From contig NZ_CAJHAF010000001.1 of assembly GCF_904846315.1 (NCBI RefSeq), forward strand, positions 1,922,001 to 1,986,000: a DNA stretch of 64,000 nucleotides. Reading direction: 5' to 3'. This stretch comes from Psychrobacter jeotgali. Its GTDB lineage: Bacteria > Pseudomonadota > Gammaproteobacteria > Pseudomonadales > Moraxellaceae. Positions 1-8,039 of this stretch are shown one piece after another; position 1 is the first letter of the stretch, and each line of letters begins with the position of its first letter. Made by a program: the position numbers and the translations under genes. The notes under the pieces are model-generated. The model did no database searches and was not told where the DNA came from. It saw nothing but the letters and a program-made list of their open reading frames with translations.

Positions 1-1898
1 TCGATAGCAGTACGTTGACTAATGCGCGCGGTCACTCCAGAGGAGTGCGCTGCTTGCTTGGCTTGCAGCTCGTAAGCGTCCATTGTGTCCGTACCCAGCT
101 CTGATATTAGGCTGAGATAAATCGGCAGCAAGGGGTGATTAATAGCGTCGTTTGCTGGGAGCGCTTCTGCATTGCTGTCATTAATAGCATCGGTTAACGG
201 CACTATCACCTGATAGTAATATAAGCCATTGGTTCCGGCTTCATACTGGAATAAAGTACTGGCTTTGCCACTGAGCTCCACCTGCTTTTGGCTACCTTCT
301 TTAAAGCTGATATCCGTTGGAATATCCTCTAAACCCACCTTTGGCAATAAACTCAAATCATCAGGAGCGGCCTGACGCGCTGCTAAATCAAGCGCTTGTT
401 TATGCAAAATATCTTTATCATCAGCGGTTAGATTCATCGCAATAGTATCAAGGCGTACTTGTTCAGCGGCGGCTAACCGAGCTGACTTTTCGCTATCAGG
501 AACCATCGTCAAGCGTACACGGTGGTTGTTGTCTAGCAGATGAGTCTTGATCAAATTGGGCAACCACTGCTCGTCTTTTACCTGCTCTCGTAACCACGCT
601 AGATGCTCGTCAACCTCCCAAACATCAAGTGGATTACCATCATGAATGGCGGTACTAAAGCCCTCTAACATGAGATTAAGTCCATAAGGCATACCGTCAC
701 CGCCGATATGGCGCTGATCAATCTCAATTTGATGCAAGATAGTCTCAATGGTTTCATTATCAATCGGCTGGTTGGCAACTTGGGTTAGCAAATCGATAAT
801 ACCCTGCTCAACCGCTTCAGCATGCTCCGGCTCTGACCCACGCAGACCAGTATAAAACACCATTTCATAATGACTGTCATCCAGCCCTAATAGTGGACTG
901 GGCGCTTTACCTAGCGGATGGCTGTCTAAATAAGCCCGCAATGGCGAACCAGCATGCTCAACCAGCACCCCTTCTAATAGACGTAATGCTAAACGCTGCT
1001 TGGGATCGGTAATCGCAGGCAATAACCAAGCCACCACATGGTGGGTCTGATTCGCTCCGACCTCATCTGCCGTATAAGTCTCAGTGACGCTAATGGGCGT
1101 AGATAGACGCTGCTCTGGGCGCGATACGTGCTTTTTGCCCGCTGCAAATTGCACCAGCGCATCTTCATGTATTTTCGCTTGCGTCTCCGCGACCGGAATA
1201 TTGCCAAAGCTCATAATAACGCTATTTGCAGGATGGTAGTGGCTTTGATGAAACTCAAGCAGCTCATGATGGCTTAGATCTGGAATATCAGCAGGATCGC
1301 CGCCAGAATTATAATGATAAGTGGTGGTTGGGAACAAATGATGCGCCACGGCATGATAAAGCTGATCAATCTCGCCGCTCATTGCCCCTTTCATCTCATT
1401 GAATACGATACCTTTAAACTGCGGTTTGTCATTCTCGTCCAATTCAACTCGAATACCTTCTTGCGCAAAGTCGAGCGGATGAATATTAGGAAAGAACGCC
1501 GCATCAAGATAGACCTCAAGTAAATTAAAGTAGTCATTCTTGTTTTGAGTCGCATACGGATAGGCGGTCCAATCGGCGGCGGTCATGGCGTTCATAAAGG
1601 TATTCAATGAGCGTTTGATCATCGAAAAAAACGGATCACGTACCGGAAACTTCTCCGAGCCACATAGAGCCACATGCTCTAAAATGTGCGCTTCACCTTT
1701 GGAGTCCATCGGCTGGGTGCGAAAACCTACTAAAAAGGCATTTTCGTCACTCGGGTGTGCCAAATGGTAATGCATTGCACCGGTCTTGACATGCTGGCTG
1801 ATCAGCACATCCATCGATAACGCCTCGATATGGCGATGTTCAAGCAGCTCAAAGGCAGGATGTAAGGTTAAGTCAGCGGTAAATGCAGTGTCAGTCAT
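1..1898 (-). CDS. M16 family zinc metallopeptidase, PreP-like (partial, 3' end outside window)
   Basis: An open frame runs from the ATG at 1898 off the left edge, giving about 632 residues without a stop. The inverted zinc motif HILEH lies at residues 71-75, followed by ALCGS. A VFNEMKG motif near residues 165-171 carries the Glu that is the third zinc ligand in PreP/M16C enzymes. Full-length members are near 1000 residues, so roughly a third is missing here. M16C enzymes form a closed chamber that degrades short unfolded peptides. Location in this organism is unclear: no signal peptide is visible at the N-terminus, so cytoplasmic or periplasm-independent action is an inference. No obvious operon partner lies upstream. 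Confidence 0.9.
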   Translation of the reverse strand, partial: MTDTAFTADLTLHPAFELLEHRHIEALSMDVLISQHVKTGAMHYHLAHPSDENAFLVGFRTQPMDSKGEAHILEHVALCGSEKFPVRDPFFSMIKRSLNTFMNAMTAADWTAYPYATQNKNDYFNLLEVYLDAAFFPNIHPLDFAQEGIRVELDENDKPQFKGIVFNEMKGAMSGEIDQLYHAVAHHLFPTTTYHYNSGGDPADIPDLSHHELLEFHQSHYHPANSVIMSFGNIPVAETQAKIHEDALVQFAAGKKHVSRPEQRLSTPISVTETYTADEVGANQTHHVVAWLLPAITDPKQRLALRLLEGVLVEHAGSPLRAYLDSHPLGKAPSPLLGLDDSHYEMVFYTGLRGSEPEHAEAVEQGIIDLLTQVANQPIDNETIETILHQIEIDQRHIGGDGMPYGLNLMLEGFSTAIHDGNPLDVWEVDEHLAWLREQVKDEQWLPNLIKTHLLDNNHRVRLTMVPDSEKSARLAAAEQVRLDTIAMNLTADDKDILHKQALDLAARQAAPDDLSLLPKVGLEDIPTDISFKEGSQKQVELSGKASTLFQYEAGTNGLYYYQVIVPLTDAINDSNAEALPANDAINHPLLPIYLSLISELGTDTMDAYELQAKQAAHSSGVTARISQRTAI

Positions 1899-2191
1899 AA
1901 TGTTCCTTGTAGATTAAAAATATAGCTTACAAAAAGCAGCTTAAAAAATGCCCTAAATAGCAGGGTGAAAAGTAAAAAATGATGAAAGTTATAATTATAA
2001 GAAGTCACTTATAGGTGTTATGAATTCAGACGTTATAAATCACCTATAAATTCATAAGTATTAGCCTGTCAAAATAGATGGGGCTAGGCTGCTGATAAGT
2101 CAAGTTTAGCGACTTTAAAGAACTATCCTGACGGTAATTATTTCACTTTAAAAATCCACAAACGGCTATTCAGAAGGAGGTTACGCACGCC

Positions 2192-2233
2192 GTGTTTAAC
2201 TTGGTTCAGCCGATAAAAAGCTTATACCAATAA
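2192..2233 (+). CDS. possible 13-codon leader-like micro-ORF
   Basis: AAGGAGG at 2174-2180 is a near-perfect complement to the 16S rRNA tail. It is followed about 10 bases later by a GTG that opens a 13-codon frame ending in TAA. The frame sits some 130 bases upstream of the first usp gene. No regulatory hairpin or codon bias typical of an attenuator is obvious. It may be a translated leader, a remnant of a lost gene, or chance. Confidence 0.2.
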   Translation: MFNLVQPIKSLYQ

Positions 2234-2247
2234 CTTTCCCTTAGTTG

Positions 2248-2275
2248 TTTTGCATAAACCATTTTGCATAAACTA
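2248..2275. repeat. 14-bp tandem duplication
   Basis: Two adjacent copies of TTTTGCATAAACCA, the second with one change (CTA ending). It lies upstream of the first usp gene and belongs to the set of intergenic 14-17 bp duplications seen across the window. Confidence 0.75.
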
Positions 2276-2363
2276 TATAGACAAGATGGCAACCTTTGAT
2301 ACCTTAACAAAGGCTAATAGTAATGCTACTCTATTATAAAGCCATTTTTAAAAGGAGTTTCTT

Positions 2364-2825
2364 ATGAGTTATAAACACATTTTATTGGTCACCGATTTGT
2401 TATCTGATGCTGATATTGTCGCTCAACGCGCCAGAAGCATCGTTGCTAATCGTCCAGAGTCCAAATTATCCGTACTGCATATCGTTGAAGACGATATGGT
2501 GCGCTTTGGCTATGAGCTAGTTCCGGCCTCCAGCTTAACTGGAGAAAAAGATGGTGAACAATGGCAGGAAGCACGTGCAAAGCTGGCTAAATTTCTTGAG
2601 CGTAATGATTTACAGGCAGTCAATACCAAAGTCACTGCTGCTATCTCAAACGACAAAGGTATCGTCAACTATTGCCACGAAAACGATGTTGATCTATTGG
2701 TCATTGGACGCCATGAGCGCCGCGGTATCGCCGCTTGGTTAGTAGGTGCTACGGCTGATAACATTCTCCCTAACGTACCTTGTGATAGCTTGGTGGTCAA
2801 ACTTGACAAGCCTGTAGCAGAATAA
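2364..2825 (+). CDS. universal stress protein family, copy 1
   Basis: A 153-residue single UspA domain. The N-terminus HILLVTDLLSDAD is the usual first beta strand and acidic loop. The C-terminal half carries VDLLVIGRH and then GATADNILPNVPCDSLVV, matching the last strand and helix of the fold. The glycine arrangement is closer to the E. coli UspA type than to the clear ATP-binding G-2X-G-9X-G-S/T type, so nucleotide binding is uncertain. Family members are cytoplasmic dimers induced by stress and growth arrest. AAGGAG sits 7-8 bases before the ATG. A paralogue of nearly the same sequence follows, and a strong terminator separates the two, so each is probably its own transcript. Confidence 0.92.
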   Translation: MSYKHILLVTDLLSDADIVAQRARSIVANRPESKLSVLHIVEDDMVRFGYELVPASSLTGEKDGEQWQEARAKLAKFLERNDLQAVNTKVTAAISNDKGIVNYCHENDVDLLVIGRHERRGIAAWLVGATADNILPNVPCDSLVVKLDKPVAE

Positions 2826-2840
2826 CTGTAAAGCTACTAT

Positions 2841-2872
2841 TGTATTGACTGATAGTTGTATTGGCTGATAGT
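2841..2872. repeat. 16-bp tandem duplication
   Basis: Two adjacent 16-bp units (TGTATTGACTGATAGT and a copy with one A-to-G change) between the first usp stop codon and its terminator. Confidence 0.8.
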
Positions 2873-2879
2873 CAAAAAT

Positions 2880-2916
2880 GAGCGTATCGTATAGGTAAAT
2901 GTACGATACGCTTTTT
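2880..2916 (+). terminator. rho-independent terminator of usp copy 1
   Basis: Arms GCGTATCGTA and TACGATACGC enclose a short loop and are followed directly by TTTTT. It lies about 55 bases after the usp stop codon. Confidence 0.88.
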
Positions 2917-3094
2917 AATAGCTGCCTAAATGTTATAAAAACTCTACATAAATTCGAATAATAAAAATTTAACCCGTATTAAAGATAAACCATCAACTAA
3001 AACCTTCATATAAAGCATGAGATAGTGAGCAGCTACTTAACAGTCGTCAGTAGTAATGCTATAGTTAAAGCTATCTGACACAAGGATTATCACT

Positions 3095-3556
3095 ATGACT
3101 TACCAACATATTCTATTAGTCACAGATTTACTCTCGGATGCCGATATTGTCGCCCAAAGAGCCAAACATATCGTTGCCAATCGCCCAGAGTCTCGACTAT
3201 CAGTACTGCATATTGTTAAAGACACCATGGTTGGTTTTGGCTACGAGTTGGTGCCAGCTTCAAGTCTATATGACGAAATTGATGACGAGCGTTGCCAAGA
3301 AGCTCGTGCGAAACTGGCCCAGTTCTTACAACGTAATGGTCTAGAAGTAGTGAACTCCGAGGTAACCACCGCCATCTCTAGTAGTGAAGGCATTGTTAAT
3401 TATTGCCATAAAAATGACGTCGATCTGCTGGTTATTGGACGTCATGAACGTCATGGCCTAGCAGCATGGTTAAGCGGTGCTACGGCCGACAATATCTTGC
3501 CAAACGTTCCTTGCGATAGCTTGGTGGTGAAACTTGATAAGCCTGTAGCAGAATAA
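3095..3556 (+). CDS. universal stress protein family, copy 2 (tandem paralogue)
   Basis: 153 residues, the same length as the preceding usp gene and colinear with it without gaps. Most differences fall in the middle (residues about 40-85), while the first 35 and last 30 residues are nearly identical, including an identical final DKPVAE. It carries the same UspA fold signatures (HILLVTDLLSDAD, VDLLVIGRH, GATADNILP). The region upstream shares the string AGTAATGCTA with the promoter area of copy 1 at about the same distance from the start, so both may answer to the same control. This is a recent tandem duplication that has begun to diverge. ACAAGGATTATCACT before the ATG supplies the ribosome-binding site. 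Confidence 0.92.
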   Translation: MTYQHILLVTDLLSDADIVAQRAKHIVANRPESRLSVLHIVKDTMVGFGYELVPASSLYDEIDDERCQEARAKLAQFLQRNGLEVVNSEVTTAISSSEGIVNYCHKNDVDLLVIGRHERHGLAAWLSGATADNILPNVPCDSLVVKLDKPVAE

Positions 3557-3622
3557 AGCTAGGTCAATAAGTAGCAATACAGCTCTCCTCTTGCTAGGAA
3601 TTGTTGCTATAAAAACAACATA

Positions 3623-3702
3623 GGGCTACTGGAAGTAATTTTGCGCAGCCTTTGTGAGGAGTACGCAAACAGCCAGCAAGGCAAATTTATACCAGTAGCA
3701 CC
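3623..3702. repeat. palindromic intergenic repeat, family of about 80 bp, copy 1
   Basis: The ends are inverted: GCTACTGG-A-GTAATTT at the left and the complement-related AAATTTATACCAGTAGC at the right. The centre holds GCGCAGCC and GTACGCAA. It starts about 67 bases after the second usp stop. Related copies lie at 24036-24111 and 28507-28587. Confidence 0.8.
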
Positions 3703-3746
3703 TTCAAATCTATTTAACAGTTTTAATTTCAACTAACTATAAATGA

Positions 3747-4727
3747 CTATTCCTGCTTGATAATATCAATAAAGGTCTGCCATATTGGACTTTGATGACG
3801 AGCTTTATGCCATACCAGCCACCAAGTCCGTGACAAATCTATTCCGAGCACTTTTACCTGTACCAGCTTGCCTGTTGCTAGTTCATTTTCAATCACATGC
3901 TGCGATAGACATCCAAGCCCAATATCAGCGCTGACCATATGCTTGATTGCTTCCGATTGCTGAATAGCCATAATGACCTCTGAATCTGGTAGATACTTTA
4001 GTAGTTGCTCATCAATAATCTGCCTAGTCCCTGAACCAGCTTCCCGTACCAATAATGGTAATTTTGCTAACTGCGTCACACTGAGCTCATAGCAGTCATC
4101 GACTTTATTATAAGTCTCTGTTTCTATAAGCCATCTGCTATCACGTTTGGCAAACACCATTAGAGTATCGGTACGCCAAGCCCGCTGCTCCAGCACCTTT
4201 ATATCATTAGGTCGCGGCACCCCTTCTACTAAAGCAATGTCAATATTTAATTGCTCAACCTCATTAATCACCTCTTGAGTATTGGCTATATAAACATCCA
4301 CACTAGCGGCGCTGTTATGAGTAGCACTATCACTAGCAGAGACTCTGTTATATAGCTTTGCAATCAACGGCGGCAATACATAGTTGCCAATAGTCGTACT
4401 AGCCCCTATATGAATCTGACCGGCTTGATGCTTATGGTAATGCTCAAGCGTCAAGGATTGCTCCAAAATCGCTTGCGCTTGGACATAAACCGGATAAGCA
4501 TTAGGGTGTCGATTCAGTCTACGACCTACTCTCTCAAACAATGGCATCTGCAATCGAGATTCGAGCGCCGTCAATGCACTACTGATAGCCGACTGCGACA
4601 AATGCAGCGCTGCACTGGCAGCACTGGTGCTACCTGTCTGATAAATGCTCACAAAAATAGCCAATTGCTTTAAAGTAATCTTCGGTAAAACTTGCTGCGG
4701 TTTTTTCATAGTTTTTATACCGTTCAC
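3747..4727 (-). CDS. LysR-family transcriptional regulator
   Basis: 326 residues, the normal LTTR length. Residues about 17-76 form the winged helix-turn-helix (LKQLAIFV, then the recognition segment LSQSAISSALTALE, then LFERVGRR). The rest is a periplasmic-binding-protein-like effector domain starting near IHIGAS, with a VREAGSGTR segment typical of CysB/CbbR/YeiE-type members. It is divergent from the YeiH-type exporter, a pairing known from yeiE-yeiH, so it most probably controls that gene and itself. An inverted repeat in the shared intergenic region (4757-4769) is a candidate binding site. The effector is unknown from sequence; sulfite or another small anion is a guess from the family context. 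Confidence 0.9.
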   Translation of the reverse strand: MNGIKTMKKPQQVLPKITLKQLAIFVSIYQTGSTSAASAALHLSQSAISSALTALESRLQMPLFERVGRRLNRHPNAYPVYVQAQAILEQSLTLEHYHKHQAGQIHIGASTTIGNYVLPPLIAKLYNRVSASDSATHNSAASVDVYIANTQEVINEVEQLNIDIALVEGVPRPNDIKVLEQRAWRTDTLMVFAKRDSRWLIETETYNKVDDCYELSVTQLAKLPLLVREAGSGTRQIIDEQLLKYLPDSEVIMAIQQSEAIKHMVSADIGLGCLSQHVIENELATGKLVQVKVLGIDLSRTWWLVWHKARHQSPIWQTFIDIIKQE

Positions 4728-4756
4728 TAGACATCGGCTTATTAACCTAAAAAACC

Positions 4757-4769
4757 GATAGTTTCTATC
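4757..4769. promoter_or_regulatory. candidate LysR-family operator
   Basis: A perfect inverted repeat GATAG-TTT-CTATC lies between the divergent regulator and exporter genes. A -10-like TATACT at 4805-4810 on the plus strand has no good -35, as expected of an activator-dependent promoter. The palindrome would be centred about 54 bases before the implied start site, within the usual LTTR binding range. Confidence 0.45.
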
Positions 4770-4861
4770 TTATTAATCTGTTTTTATTATAAATGAGCTT
4801 GCCTTATACTGTCCATTCATAAGTATATGCCTATTTCGATTATCCATAAGATGAGTTTTTT

Positions 4862-5944
4862 ATGAGTGCTTTTAGCCAATCCTTAATTAGCTATTTTCCC
4901 CGTAAACAGCACTTAGTAGGGTTGATGGTGGTATTAGTAGGGAGTGTGTTTTGTTTATGGCTCAATAATAGCTTAGATAGTTGGTCAAACGGGCGACTTA
5001 TCGGCTTGTCATCATTAACGCTAGCCATCTTGATAGGTATACTGCTGGGCAATACGATTTATCCAAAATTTTCTGAGGGTCTTGAGGATGGGGTTAACTT
5101 TGCAAAAGGTCAAATACTGCGGCTCGCAATCATGTTCTACGGTTTTAAGCTTACCTTTACCCAAGTAGCTAGTGTCGGGATGCCCGCCGTTATCAGTGAC
5201 GCCTTAGTACTCACCTCGACTTTTTTATTGACCTATTGGATAGGCACAAAATGGCTCAAAGTTGATAAAAAGACGACTCTTTTAATTGGTTCAGGCGCCA
5301 GTATTTGCGGAGCAGCTGCGGTGATCGCTGCCGAGCCCGTAGTAAAAGCTGAGGCGCATAAGGTCACTATTGCGGTGGCAACGGTAGTAGTATTCGGCAC
5401 CATTGCTATGCTGCTCTATCCATTTTTGTATCATTTGGGCTGGCTGCAACCGTGGTTAAGTCCACAAGATTATGGGGTATATACCGGTTCGACGGTGCAT
5501 GAAGTGGCACAGGTGGTGGTCGCTGGTAACGCTATTAGTAGTGATGTCGGTGATACCGCTGTGGTGACTAAGATGATTCGAGTCATGATGCTAGCGCCAT
5601 TTTTACTGATACTATCCTTCGCTTTGACCCAAGGCAGCAGCGAGAACGGCGACAAGCCCACACTCCTCAGCCGTATTCAACAAGTCAAAGTGCCTTGGTT
5701 TGCCTTCATTTTTATCGCTATTGTGCTACTACATACTTGGCTACCAATGTCTAATAGCTTTGAGAACACTATGGTGCGGTTAGATGATTTATTACTGACT
5801 ATGGCGATGTTTTCTTTAGGTTTGACCACTCATTTGAGCGCTATTAAACAAGCTGGGATAAAACCCTTGATACTAGGAGCAATTATGTTTGGCTGGTTGC
5901 TACTGGGGGGTGGACTTATTAATGTTGGAATTAGCTTTATTTAG
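4862..5944 (+). CDS. yeiH: YeiH-type (UPF0324) integral membrane exporter
   Basis: 360 residues with about ten hydrophobic segments. It carries the UPF0324 signatures near the middle: GSGASICGAAAVIAAEPVVKA and GSTVHEVAQVVVAGNAI. The family is annotated as putative sulfate/sulfite exporters in the inner membrane; the substrate is not proven by sequence. It is transcribed away from a LysR gene, the classical yeiE-yeiH arrangement. The ATG follows AAGATGAGTTTTTT, a weak ribosome-binding site. The C-terminus ends in a complete last helix, so the gene looks intact. Confidence 0.9.
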   Translation: MSAFSQSLISYFPRKQHLVGLMVVLVGSVFCLWLNNSLDSWSNGRLIGLSSLTLAILIGILLGNTIYPKFSEGLEDGVNFAKGQILRLAIMFYGFKLTFTQVASVGMPAVISDALVLTSTFLLTYWIGTKWLKVDKKTTLLIGSGASICGAAAVIAAEPVVKAEAHKVTIAVATVVVFGTIAMLLYPFLYHLGWLQPWLSPQDYGVYTGSTVHEVAQVVVAGNAISSDVGDTAVVTKMIRVMMLAPFLLILSFALTQGSSENGDKPTLLSRIQQVKVPWFAFIFIAIVLLHTWLPMSNSFENTMVRLDDLLLTMAMFSLGLTTHLSAIKQAGIKPLILGAIMFGWLLLGGGLINVGISFI

Positions 5945-5970
5945 TGGTTATAAGTTATAACCTTAAAAAA

Positions 5971-6004
5971 ACCCTTAAGCTATTTCAAATAATAGCTTAA
6001 GGGT
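5971..6004 (-). terminator. hairpin between yeiH and csp genes
   Basis: Arms ACCCTTAAGCTATT and AATAGCTTAAGGGT form a 14-bp stem with a 6-base loop. Run-of-A on the plus side (5965-5971) becomes a T-tract on the minus strand, so it would best stop leftward transcription. It may also protect the 3' end of the convergent yeiH transcript. Confidence 0.7.
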
Positions 6005-6091
6005 GGTTAATAGTTACTATAATTGATGAGCGAGACTTTAACTTACCCTAATTACAGCCTAAATATGAGCTAAAATGACAAATTTTAGACG

Positions 6092-6118
6092 AAAAAAAAC
6101 GAACCCTTAGGTTCGTTT
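6092..6118 (-). terminator. terminator of the cold-shock gene
   Basis: Arms AAACGAAC and GTTCGTTT with a 6-base loop. Eight A residues upstream on the plus strand give the T-tract on the minus strand. It lies about 28 bases after the csp stop codon. Confidence 0.85.
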
Positions 6119-6145
6119 CTTAAACATCTACTTATCTAATTAAAA

Positions 6146-6355
6146 TTAGATAGCAACGATGTTATGTGCTTGTGGGCCTTTTTGGCCTTGAGTTACAGTG
6201 AACTCAACTTCTTGGCCTTCAGCCAAAGTTTTGAAACCAGAACCTGAGATTTCGCTGTAATGAGCAAAAACGTCGGCGCCGTTTTCTGGAGCGATGAAAC
6301 CAAAGCCTTTAGCTTCGTTGAACCACTTAACTGTACCTTTTTGAGTATCAGACAT
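6146..6355 (-). CDS. cold-shock domain protein, CspA family
   Basis: 69 residues, a single five-stranded OB-fold cold-shock domain. RNP1 is KGFGFI and RNP2 is VFAHYS. The protein starts [15 protein letters not shown], the family hallmark, and ends [13 protein letters not shown]. It binds single-stranded RNA and DNA and acts as an RNA chaperone in the cytoplasm. It is transcribed alone, with its own terminator 28 bases downstream. A consensus-like sigma-70 promoter (6504-6532) places the start site about 140 bases before the ATG, the long leader typical of cold-inducible csp genes. TAGGATTATTAGT before the ATG gives the ribosome-binding site. Confidence 0.96.
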   Translation of the reverse strand: MSDTQKGTVKWFNEAKGFGFIAPENGADVFAHYSEISGSGFKTLAEGQEVEFTVTQGQKGPQAHNIVAI

Positions 6356-6532
6356 ACTAATAATCCTACTTTTTAATTTATTGGTGGTCTAATTGACCGG
6401 TAACGCTTGCAAATAGCTACTGAACGATAAATATTAAAACGAAGGATTATAACTAATACTACGAGGTAATGATTTGTGCAGAACTGCTCTTAAGCTTGTG
6501 TGTATTATAGGGATGGTTTTGGGTTTGCGCAA
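6356..6532 (-). promoter_or_regulatory. csp promoter and long 5' leader
   Basis: On the minus strand TTGCGC (6532-6527) and TATAAT (6509-6504) are separated by exactly 17 bases, a near-consensus sigma-70 promoter. Transcription would begin near 6497, leaving about 140 untranslated bases before the csp ATG. In E. coli cspA a leader of similar length refolds with temperature and governs mRNA stability and translation. The structure here was not computed. Confidence 0.65.
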
Positions 6533-6596
6533 GTCTTATAACAGACTTTTATGTAACTAAATGATAAATATTTATTTTTTTGCATATAAATGAATA

Positions 6597-7022
6597 TTAA
6601 TTAGCATTTGGCAACCTAAATAAATAGATGGCTACTCCTGCACAGACTGCTGCCACCACCCATGCTACCCATAAAATATCAGCCGGCAAACGATAAAATA
6701 ACATAGCCGATGATATCGCCATCATAATAGTGGCCAGCCATTTAGCGTAACGCGGCACCGCATGGTTTTCTTCCCAATCACGGACAAACTTACCAAAGTA
6801 TCTATGATTAATTAGCCAAAAATGAAAACGTCTTGAGCTTCGTGCCCAGCAACCCGCCGCTAAAAGTATAAAAGGCGCGGTCGGCATGACTGGTAACGCA
6901 ATACCTATGATGCCCAAAACGAAAAACATCCAGCCCAATATAACAAACGTCCAACGCAGCGCAGCGCTGTTAGATTGATTGGTCTTGGGCCGATAATAAA
7001 AAGCTTTTTTCTTTTCGGTCAT
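6597..7022 (-). CDS. YbaN-like (DUF454) inner-membrane protein
   Basis: 141 residues from the ATG at 7022. A TTG at 7058 would add 12 residues but has no better ribosome-binding site. The core LGIIGIALPVMPTAPFILLAAGCWARSS, followed by FHFWLINHRYFG and a conserved W-E pair, is the DUF454 signature. There are two hydrophobic hairpins: residues about 20-60, then two segments near the C-terminus. The function of the family is unknown; YbaN is an inner-membrane protein of about 125 residues in E. coli. It stands alone between the csp gene and a lipoprotein gene. Confidence 0.85.
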   Translation of the reverse strand: MTEKKKAFYYRPKTNQSNSAALRWTFVILGWMFFVLGIIGIALPVMPTAPFILLAAGCWARSSRRFHFWLINHRYFGKFVRDWEENHAVPRYAKWLATIMMAISSAMLFYRLPADILWVAWVVAAVCAGVAIYLFRLPNAN

Positions 7023-7365
7023 GGTTTTATTAAGGATATTGTTTATGTTAATGGACAATAGTTGTGGTACAGAGATATAAGCTGGTCTAAGCCCTTAAGG
7101 ATGCAAGAAATCATAGTAAGGAGCAAGATTGTTTTTGCGTCTTTATGTCGCTCTTTGATAACAAAGTAATTTTTTCATTAAGGGTTAATCTTATACCTAA
7201 TAGACTGCGCTTACAAACCACTCCTCAGTTCACTTTTTATAATCATAAAAATAAAATATAGCTTAAATGAAATGAGTTCATTTATTAAAAAAACCGCTCG
7301 TAGTCTAAAACTAAAGCGGTTTTTTCATTAAAGCGGCTGTAAATACTGCTAAGTGAGTAAAAATA
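7023..7365. other. intergenic region between DUF454 and lipoprotein genes
   Basis: It contains the terminator of the upstream lipoprotein gene (7287-7325) and AT-rich DNA that must include the DUF454 promoter. I see no gene or repeat beyond that. Confidence 0.6.
7287..7325 (-). terminator. terminator of the lipoprotein gene
   Basis: Arms AAAAACCGCT and AGCGGTTTTT with a loop of about 17 bases. Runs of A and T on both sides allow function in either direction. It lies 40 bases after the stop codon of the minus-strand lipoprotein gene. Confidence 0.8.
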
Positions 7366-7848
7366 TCATAGCGAGCAAAGCGGCTCTAAAGTCGGCTTAT
7401 AAATATAAGCATACTCTTGACCATCAGGGAGCACTCGTTGTAACTCAGGATCGCTGTAGCTTTGATTGAGCATTAACACCTGCTTAGGCGCAAGTCTCAC
7501 CACTTTAATCTCCGAGAATACCGGCTCATTCTCATACTGCAATCCGACTGCCGTCGGGTTCGGTTTTAGTTTATATTTCTCTACTGCTACCTGCTGATAA
7601 CTGCCATCAGCGTTACACTTAAAGCGATAGTTATAGGTCATGCCATCTCGAAAGCTCACCACCCCAGCTTGACCATTGATCTTTGAAGTCATGGCCCAGT
7701 AGCCTTCATAGATCTCTTGCGGCAGCTGATAGTTATTATTGACTTGATTATTCGGAGTCGATGGCGACATACCAGTGCTGGCACAGCCTGATAACAGTAA
7801 AGCACCCGTTAGCATGGCGGCAGCTGATAACTTAAAACGATAGCTCAT
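7366..7848 (-). CDS. putative lipoprotein, unrecognised family
   Basis: 160 residues with a clear lipoprotein signal: a basic N-terminus (SYRFK), hydrophobic stretch AAAMLTGALLLSGC, then Cys near residue 22 as lipidation site, followed by ASTG. Position +2 is Ala, which favours sorting to the outer membrane. The mature part has a beta-rich look (GYWAMTSKINGQAGVVSFRDGMTYNYRFKCNADG...). One Cys near the middle and one near the C-terminus could form a disulfide. AAAGGATTAACT before the ATG is a good ribosome-binding site. I do not recognise a named domain. Confidence 0.8.
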   Translation of the reverse strand: MSYRFKLSAAAMLTGALLLSGCASTGMSPSTPNNQVNNNYQLPQEIYEGYWAMTSKINGQAGVVSFRDGMTYNYRFKCNADGSYQQVAVEKYKLKPNPTAVGLQYENEPVFSEIKVVRLAPKQVLMLNQSYSDPELQRVLPDGQEYAYIYKPTLEPLCSL

Positions 7849-8039
7849 AGTTAATCCTTTAATAGTAATGAGTAAATAATAGTGATCGTATCTTAGCGTA
7901 GCTTACAGGTTCTGGCAGATTTAAAGCCTTACAGTAAAGGTCTCTTTAAATAGTAGTACCGCTACACTTACTTTTAATCTTAGCACTCTAAATATAGTAA
8001 TAGTGTGTTTTTTTGAGCTATTATTTTTAGGCTTGATTG

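Larger units (their letters stand above)
1899..2363. other. intergenic region with micro-ORF, tandem repeat and usp promoter area
   Basis: No ordinary gene fits here. It holds a 9-bp inverted repeat (2009-2017 with 2041-2049), a strong ribosome-binding site followed by a 13-codon ORF (2192-2233), a 14-bp tandem duplication (2248-2275) and the promoter area of the first usp gene. A weak TTGATA-like element lies at 2296-2301. Confidence 0.5.

Noticed and set aside
2009-2056. Interlocked inverted repeats upstream of usp (possible pseudoknot or riboswitch)
   Set aside because: The two pairings (2009-2017/2041-2049 and 2019-2026/2049-2056) are short and AT-rich, and they match no riboswitch class known to me.
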